A program made the position numbers and the translations under genes. Positions 1 to 5,200 of a stretch of 7,906 bases of DNA are shown piece after piece. Under the pieces are notes generated by a model, which worked only from the letters and a program-made list of their open reading frames with translations, had not been told where the DNA came from and ran no database searches. The stretch lies in the NCBI GenBank assembly GCA_020853835.1, contig JADYYC010000503.1, positions 1-7,906 on the forward strand, given 5' to 3'. Source of the DNA: Anaerolineales bacterium (GTDB taxonomy: Bacteria > Chloroflexota > Anaerolineae > Anaerolineales > UBA4823). Every line of letters begins with the position of its first letter. Within the stretch, counting starts at the first letter, position 1.

Positions 1-1236
1 GTGATGAACAAGCCGCTCTGGTTGAACCAGCGCGACCTGCTGGCGCCCTACACCCAGCGCGAGCTTGAGTTGAAACCCTGGGACACCCTGCCCGAGACGC
101 GCGAGCCATGCCTGGTGCACCGCGATAACCTCTATTTCGACCGCGAGCTGATCGAGGCCTTCCTGGCCCAGGCGCTCAAAAACAAAAAGCCCTGCCGGAT
201 CGCCTTCTCAGCGGAAGACCCGGCGTTTCGCGAGCACGCCCTGCCGCTTTCCACCTCCTACACCCCTTACGACGACCTTTACCTGGCCGATCTGTGGTAT
301 TTCCCCGACGGGGTCAGGCGCGAGCAGGTCGACTGGAAATCCATGTGGGAGGTCGAGCCGGTCCTGATCGACATGCAGGCCAGCGAGGTGGGCTATTACC
401 ACGTCCCCACCTATATGGCTTCCGAACAGGGGGATCTAGTCTTCCAGGTGCCCAAGCGCAGCCTGATCGCGATCGATTCCTGGGTGCACATCTTCATCGC
501 CGACGTGGTCTTCGGCCTGTTTGCGCGCGGGGCGCGCTTCGAAGACCGCCTGGAACACGACATCCTGTTCAAGCTTGGCATCCTCGCCAGCGGGATGTAC
601 GAAGGCAAACAGGTGCTGGAGTGCTCCCGGCTGGTGCAGGTGGGGCGCAACTGCGTGATCGACCCACGCGCCGTGATCCACGGGCCGACCACGATCGGAA
701 ACAACGTGACCATCAACGCCGGGGCGATCATCGAGAACTGCATCATCGGCGATAACGTGAACGTCTCGCAGGACTGCCAGCTCATGCTCTCGGTCGTCGG
801 CGACGGCGCCTTTCTGCCCTTTCGCGCCGCCCTTTTTATGACCACGTTCATGGAGAACAGCATGGTCGCCCAAAACACCTGCCTGCAGATGTGCGTGGTG
901 GGCAGGAACACGTTTATCGGCGCCGGATCGACCTTCACCGACTTCAACCTGCTCCCGGCGCCGCTGCGCGCCCTCGATGGCGATGAAAAGCTGAGCGTGG
1001 CGAACCGCCCGGTGCTGGGGGGCTGCGTGGGGCACAACTGCCGCCTGGGGGCGGGGATGATCTTCTTCCCGGCCCGCACTATCGAATCGGACGTGGTGTT
1101 GGTCGCCTCGCAGGAACGCCGCGTGATCGAGCGCGACGTGCGCTTCGAAGACAGCGATCACCACCGGCTGGCGTTCGCCCAACTGCACCCGCGCCTGTAT
1201 CCGAGGAAGGGCGAGGTCGTGGAGGATTCATGGTGA
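1..1236 (+). CDS. Left-handed beta-helix (hexapeptide-repeat) protein, GlmU-like
   Basis: A 411-residue frame ends in TGA at 1234-1236. From about residue 211 to 310, and again from about 336 to 372, it shows hexapeptide-repeat periodicity (VQVGRNCVIDPRAVIHGPTT, IGNNVTINAGAII, VGRNTFIGAGSTF, VGHNCRLGAGMIF), diagnostic of a left-handed beta-helix as in GlmU-like sugar-nucleotide and acyltransferase proteins. Residues 1-210 contain no glycine-rich GxGTRM-type nucleotidyltransferase loop, so this half is not a canonical pyrophosphorylase; I do not recognise it, although a diverged nucleotidyltransferase-like fold is possible. The hydrophobic stretch near residues 155-178 contains Asp and His and is unlikely to span a membrane. 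No signal peptide is seen, so a cytoplasmic location is inferred. GTG at 1 and ATG at 4 are both possible starts; since the window begins here, a start further upstream and the ribosome binding site cannot be examined. Transfer of an acyl or nucleotidyl group to a sugar is the family role, but substrate and activity are unknown. Confidence 0.8.
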   Translation: MMNKPLWLNQRDLLAPYTQRELELKPWDTLPETREPCLVHRDNLYFDRELIEAFLAQALKNKKPCRIAFSAEDPAFREHALPLSTSYTPYDDLYLADLWYFPDGVRREQVDWKSMWEVEPVLIDMQASEVGYYHVPTYMASEQGDLVFQVPKRSLIAIDSWVHIFIADVVFGLFARGARFEDRLEHDILFKLGILASGMYEGKQVLECSRLVQVGRNCVIDPRAVIHGPTTIGNNVTINAGAIIENCIIGDNVNVSQDCQLMLSVVGDGAFLPFRAALFMTTFMENSMVAQNTCLQMCVVGRNTFIGAGSTFTDFNLLPAPLRALDGDEKLSVANRPVLGGCVGHNCRLGAGMIFFPARTIESDVVLVASQERRVIERDVRFEDSDHHRLAFAQLHPRLYPRKGEVVEDSW

Positions 1237-1261
1237 CGCCGAGAGCGAAAGGGAACTGATG

Positions 1262-1289
1262 TTGACCTCTTACCTGCTATCCGTACGTT
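1262..1289 (+). promoter_or_regulatory. Weak sigma-70-like promoter candidate before the response regulator
   Basis: The 89-base gap between the beta-helix gene and the regulator contains TTGACC at 1262-1267, a good match to a -35 box. Sixteen bases later is TACGTT (1284-1289), a poor -10 match (three of six positions). No clear terminator hairpin precedes it. The gap length and the -35 match suggest that the regulator-sensor pair may have its own promoter, but the -10 box is weak and the match could be chance. Confidence 0.25.
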
Positions 1290-1313
1290 TTTTGCAACAC
1301 AACTCCAATTCGT

Positions 1314-1320
1314 GGGGAGG
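1314..1320 (+). promoter_or_regulatory. Shine-Dalgarno site of the response regulator
   Basis: GGGGAGG ends five bases before the ATG at 1326. This is a strong purine-rich ribosome binding site at suitable spacing, and it fixes the start of the regulator. It contrasts with the sensor gene at 2226, which has no comparable site. Confidence 0.8.
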
Positions 1321-1325
1321 CCAAA

Positions 1326-2213
1326 ATGGGTAAAGCCCGTTTGTTGATCGTTGAAGACGACCAGGACATCTCGAACATGCTGCGCATTTACTTCACGGGG
1401 CACAATTACGAAGTCGATACTGCGCTGCGCGGCGCCGATGCGCTCGAAAAAACGCGCCAGAACCTGCCACACCTGATCGTCCTGGATATCATGCTGCCCG
1501 ATATCGACGGCTTCGAAGTCTGTAAGATTCTGCGCACACACACCCGCACGAGCCACGTTCCGATCATCTTCCTCACGCAGAAAGATGAGCGCAGCGACAA
1601 GCTCCAGGGGCTCGAACTGGGCGCGGACGATTACATCACCAAGCCGTTCGACATCGAGGAGCTGAAGCTGCGCGTCCAAAGGGCGATCGCCCGCGCAGAA
1701 CAGCAAAGCCTGACCGACCCGCACTCCGGCCTGCCTTCGGGGCGGTTGATCGAAGAGCAGCTGCGCCGCATCATCCGCCTGGACGGCTGGTCGTTCTTGG
1801 ACATCCGCATCAAGAACCTGGAAGCGTTTCGGGATGTGTACGGGTTTGTCGCGGCCGACAACGTCCTGCGCTTTACGGCGATGCTGCTGGGGGAGGTGGT
1901 CGACGAACTTGGGACGCTCAACGACTTCATCGGGCATGCGGGCGGCGACAACTTTATCATCATCACCACTCAAGAAGCCTCGAAAGAGATCCAGCGCAAG
2001 ATCAGCGAACGCTTTGCCAATGAAGTGCTCGCCCATTACTCCTTCATCGACCGGGAGCAGGGCTACATCCTCACCGAGGGCGCCGATGGCTCGAAACAGC
2101 AAGCCGCCTTGATGACGCTGGCCGTTGGGGGCGTTTCCCCAACGGATTACGATTTTTCTGACATTCGCGAGATCACCGAGCTGGCTGCCGAGGCCAGAAG
2201 GCAGAACAGCTGA
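1326..2213 (+). CDS. Response regulator: receiver domain fused to a degenerate GGDEF domain
   Basis: A 295-residue protein starting at ATG 1326 behind a strong Shine-Dalgarno. Residues 3-123 form a complete CheY-like receiver: acidic pair D11/D12, phosphoacceptor D54 in VLDIMLPDIDG, T84, and K106 in the DDYITKPF motif, so phosphorylation by a histidine kinase is expected. Residues 128-290 follow the GGDEF order: LTDPHSGLPSGR (129-140) replaces the LTGLPNRR-type entry motif, LDIRIK (158-163) replaces LDIDxFK, GGDNF (206-210) replaces GGDEF, and LAVGGVS (265-271) is the late strand. The RxxD inhibitory site is TLND (197-200), lacking its arginine. In active diguanylate cyclases the signature is GG(D/E)EF; here its second acidic residue is Asn and the second Asp of DxD is Arg, so cyclic-di-GMP synthesis is doubtful. 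The domain may instead bind nucleotide or a partner protein. No DNA-binding domain is present. It lies 12 bases upstream of the giant sensor gene and probably shares its transcript. Confidence 0.92.
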   Translation: MGKARLLIVEDDQDISNMLRIYFTGHNYEVDTALRGADALEKTRQNLPHLIVLDIMLPDIDGFEVCKILRTHTRTSHVPIIFLTQKDERSDKLQGLELGADDYITKPFDIEELKLRVQRAIARAEQQSLTDPHSGLPSGRLIEEQLRRIIRLDGWSFLDIRIKNLEAFRDVYGFVAADNVLRFTAMLLGEVVDELGTLNDFIGHAGGDNFIIITTQEASKEIQRKISERFANEVLAHYSFIDREQGYILTEGADGSKQQAALMTLAVGGVSPTDYDFSDIREITELAAEARRQNS

Positions 2214-2225
2214 CGCATACTGAAG

Positions 2226-5200
2226 ATGTTCGAGTTGAGTCCGGCTGTATTGGGTCTGATTCTGATCTTTTTGGGGGTTGTCTTTGTCGCAGCCACCCTG
2301 GTCTTTCTGCGCTTCTCAGCCAGGCCCAACCCGGTCCCCAGACAGCCGGTTCCACCGCCAGCCACAGCCCAAATCCCCCCCCACCAAGACGCAGTCCTGC
2401 TGGTTGAGAGCGGCGGCCGCGTCGCCTACATCAACCAGGCCGGGCGCGAGTACTTCAACGCCTGGGAGGATGAGCCCAACCTGGAAAGCCTGGCGCGCCG
2501 CACCCGCCCCAGCGAAAATTTCTTGATGCTCTGCGCCAGCGAAGGTCAGACGCGCTTCAGCCTGAACGGCCGGTTTGTGGAAGCTACCTCGTACTTTGCG
2601 CCCGGCCTCCCCTCCAATGGATCGGGGCACAAGGGCGGGATGCTTGTCACGCTCCACAAGCCGCGGCTCGTCCTGGAAGGCGGCGGCTCGCTCCAGCCGG
2701 CGGCTGCCGGACTGGGGGATGAGACTCCGGCCCTGCTGCAAGACGGCGAACTCGCCCCCCAGGCGCTCCAGATCTTCACCGAGCTCAGCCAGGCGATGGC
2801 GGCGAACCTGGACTTGAAGGCCACCCTGCTCACGATTCTGGAGAGCGTCGAACGGCTGCTCCCCTCCGACATCCTCGAGATCACCGTCTGGGACCCCGAT
2901 GACCAACTGCTGGTCCCCTACCGGCTGGTCGGGCTGCCGGGCCTGGATCGCCAGCTCGAAATGGCGAGTTATCGCTACGACGCGTCCACGGGGTACACCG
3001 GCTACCTGGTCAGCCGGCGCGAGCCCCTGCTGGTGCAGGACATCAACACCTTCCGCGAAGCCCGTCCGGTGTTCGACCGCCAGCGATATCCGTTCCAATC
3101 CTATCTGGGCGTCCCGCTGCTGGTGGCGGGCAACCTGGTCGGCACGCTCGAACTCGCCTCCCTGGCGAAGGAAAGTTACCAGGAGAGCGACCTGGAAGTG
3201 GCCAACCTGTTATCCAGACAGGCTGCCATCGCGGTCAACAACGCCGTGCTCTACGAGCTCGAGCACAAACGCTCGACCGAGCTGGCCGGGCTGGCCGGGC
3301 TGGCTCAAACAATCAGCTCCATCACCGACCCCCAGGATCTGTTCACGCGCTTGATCGAGAGCATCTCCCCCCTCATCCCGGTGGAGGTGCTGGGCTTTCT
3401 GCTCTACGATGAAAACCGGCACATCCTGCGCGGGCAGCCCCCCTTTGTGGGGATACTGGACAGCGTCGTCGAATGGTACCAGACCATGGTTCCAGCGGAC
3501 AGCCGGGCGGAGGAGTTCCTGCGCAGCGGCCAATCGATCATCACCGAAGACGCGACCGAAGATGAACGCTTTCAACTCCTGGATCTGCACCACCTGGCGC
3601 AGGCTTCGGGGATCCGCGAGGCAGTGCTTTTCCCCCTGGCTTCGGGAGGGCACACGCTGGGCTTTTTGTTGACCGCCCGCAAACGCGATGGCGCTTCCTT
3701 TGACGCCAACGACCACCGATTCCTGGCGATCATCGGAGGTCAGGTCGCGCCGATCATCGAGAACGCCGCCCTGGTCCAGCAATCGCGCCAGCGCGCCAAC
3801 CGGGCGGAGACGCTGCGGCGCATCGCCAGCCTGACCAGCTCGACGGCCACGATGGATGAAATCCTTAAATACTCCCTCGTGGATCTGGCGCGCCTGCTCC
3901 AGGGGGATGTGGCTGCCATCCTGCTCTTCGATGAAAATCGGGGCGAGCTCAGGCTGCACAAAGCCTCCACCTTTGGCGTGTCGCCGGAAGTGGAAGCGCT
4001 CCTGGGCCGCTTCTCCACCAGCGCCCCCGACATCGAGCTCACCTCCTTCGCCAGCCTGAAATCCGCCCTGGTCGAAGACCTGATCGAGACCTCGGAGGCC
4101 TCGCCGCTGCACCGCTTGCTGGCCGACGAGATGCACATCCGCTCCGCCATCAGCGTGCCGCTGGTGGCGCGCGAGCGCGCCCTCGGCGAACTCATCCTGG
4201 GCAGCCTCAGGGAAGAATTCTTCCTCGAGGGCGACCTTCAAACCGTGACCATCGCGGCGGGCCAACTCGCGGCCGCGATCGAGCGCTCCTCGCTCGCCAC
4301 CCAAACCGACCAGAGCCTGCGCCAGCGCGTGGACCAGCTCACCGCCATCACCCAGGTCAGCCGTGAGTTGAACCGCACGCTCGATCTGAACCACCTGCTG
4401 GAGCGGGTGTACGCCGAGACGCTCCGCTCCACCCGGGCCGACTGCGGCACCCTGATGCTCTTCAAGGAAATCGAACCGGGCAGCCCGGCGCTCTCCGCCC
4501 GCGCCGATCAGGCTCCGGGAGGGCCGGAGATCCTCCTATACGTCGGAGACGAGCCGGGGACTGCGCTGCACCCGCTCGAGCAGCAAGTTCTGCAAGGAGG
4601 AGAGGTCCAGGTCGTGGAGGACTTCGCGGCGCAGGCGGCCCAAACACCGCTCCAGCCGCCGCACGAAGCCGTGCGCTCGTCCCTGATCATACCCATCGCC
4701 TACCAGGGGCAGGTGGTCGGGCTGCTCCACCTGCACTCGAAATCCCCGGGCCGGTTCGGCCAGCCCGAGCAGGAGATTGGAGAGGCGTTTGCGATCCAGG
4801 CGGCCATCGCCCTGGGGAACGCGCTGCGCTACCGCGACCAGATCCAGCGCGGCGAACAGCTCAGGCGCCGCGTGGAAACGCTCTCGAACCTGTTGGACGT
4901 CTCCCAGGCGCTGCAGAGCGAGCAGCCGCTGGAATACATCCTCGAAACCTTCGCCCAGGCCATCCAGGCTTCAACCCAGTTCCAGGCGGTGCTGATCAGC
5001 CTTCTGCGTGAAGACACCGGCCAGTTGGAGCGCGTGGCAAGCGCGGGCATCTCGGCCTCATTGATGGCTGAGCTGCGCGACCACCCGCAATCCTGGAGCA
5101 GTATCCAGAAATTGTTGGACCCCGCTTTTCAGACCGGGCGGGTGTATTTCATACCGAGTGAAGAGGCGCATTTCGTCCCGCCCGAAGTCCACACCGTGCA

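Noticed and set aside
436..1188. A 250-residue antisense open frame under the beta-helix gene
   Set aside because: The hexapeptide periodicity is clear on the + strand; the antisense frame is His/Asp/Val-rich without motifs.
1237..1261. Possible terminator after the beta-helix gene
   Set aside because: No GC-rich inverted repeat followed by a T-run was found. The short T-run near 1288-1293 lacks a convincing upstream stem.
1158..2102. A 314-residue antisense open frame covering the regulator
   Set aside because: The + strand here encodes a textbook receiver domain with a strong Shine-Dalgarno. The antisense product has no recognisable fold and spans the intergenic gap.
3210..4394. A 394-residue antisense open frame
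   Set aside because: It is opposite GAF1-GAF4 of the sensor and shows no domain motifs of its own; it is a shadow of GC-rich codon use.
4438..4458. Cysteine in GAF4 (ADCGTLMLF) as a possible chromophore or redox site
   Set aside because: A small residue or Cys at this position is common in ordinary GAF domains. It lacks the phytochrome-type Cys-His context, and no second cysteine forms a plausible pair.
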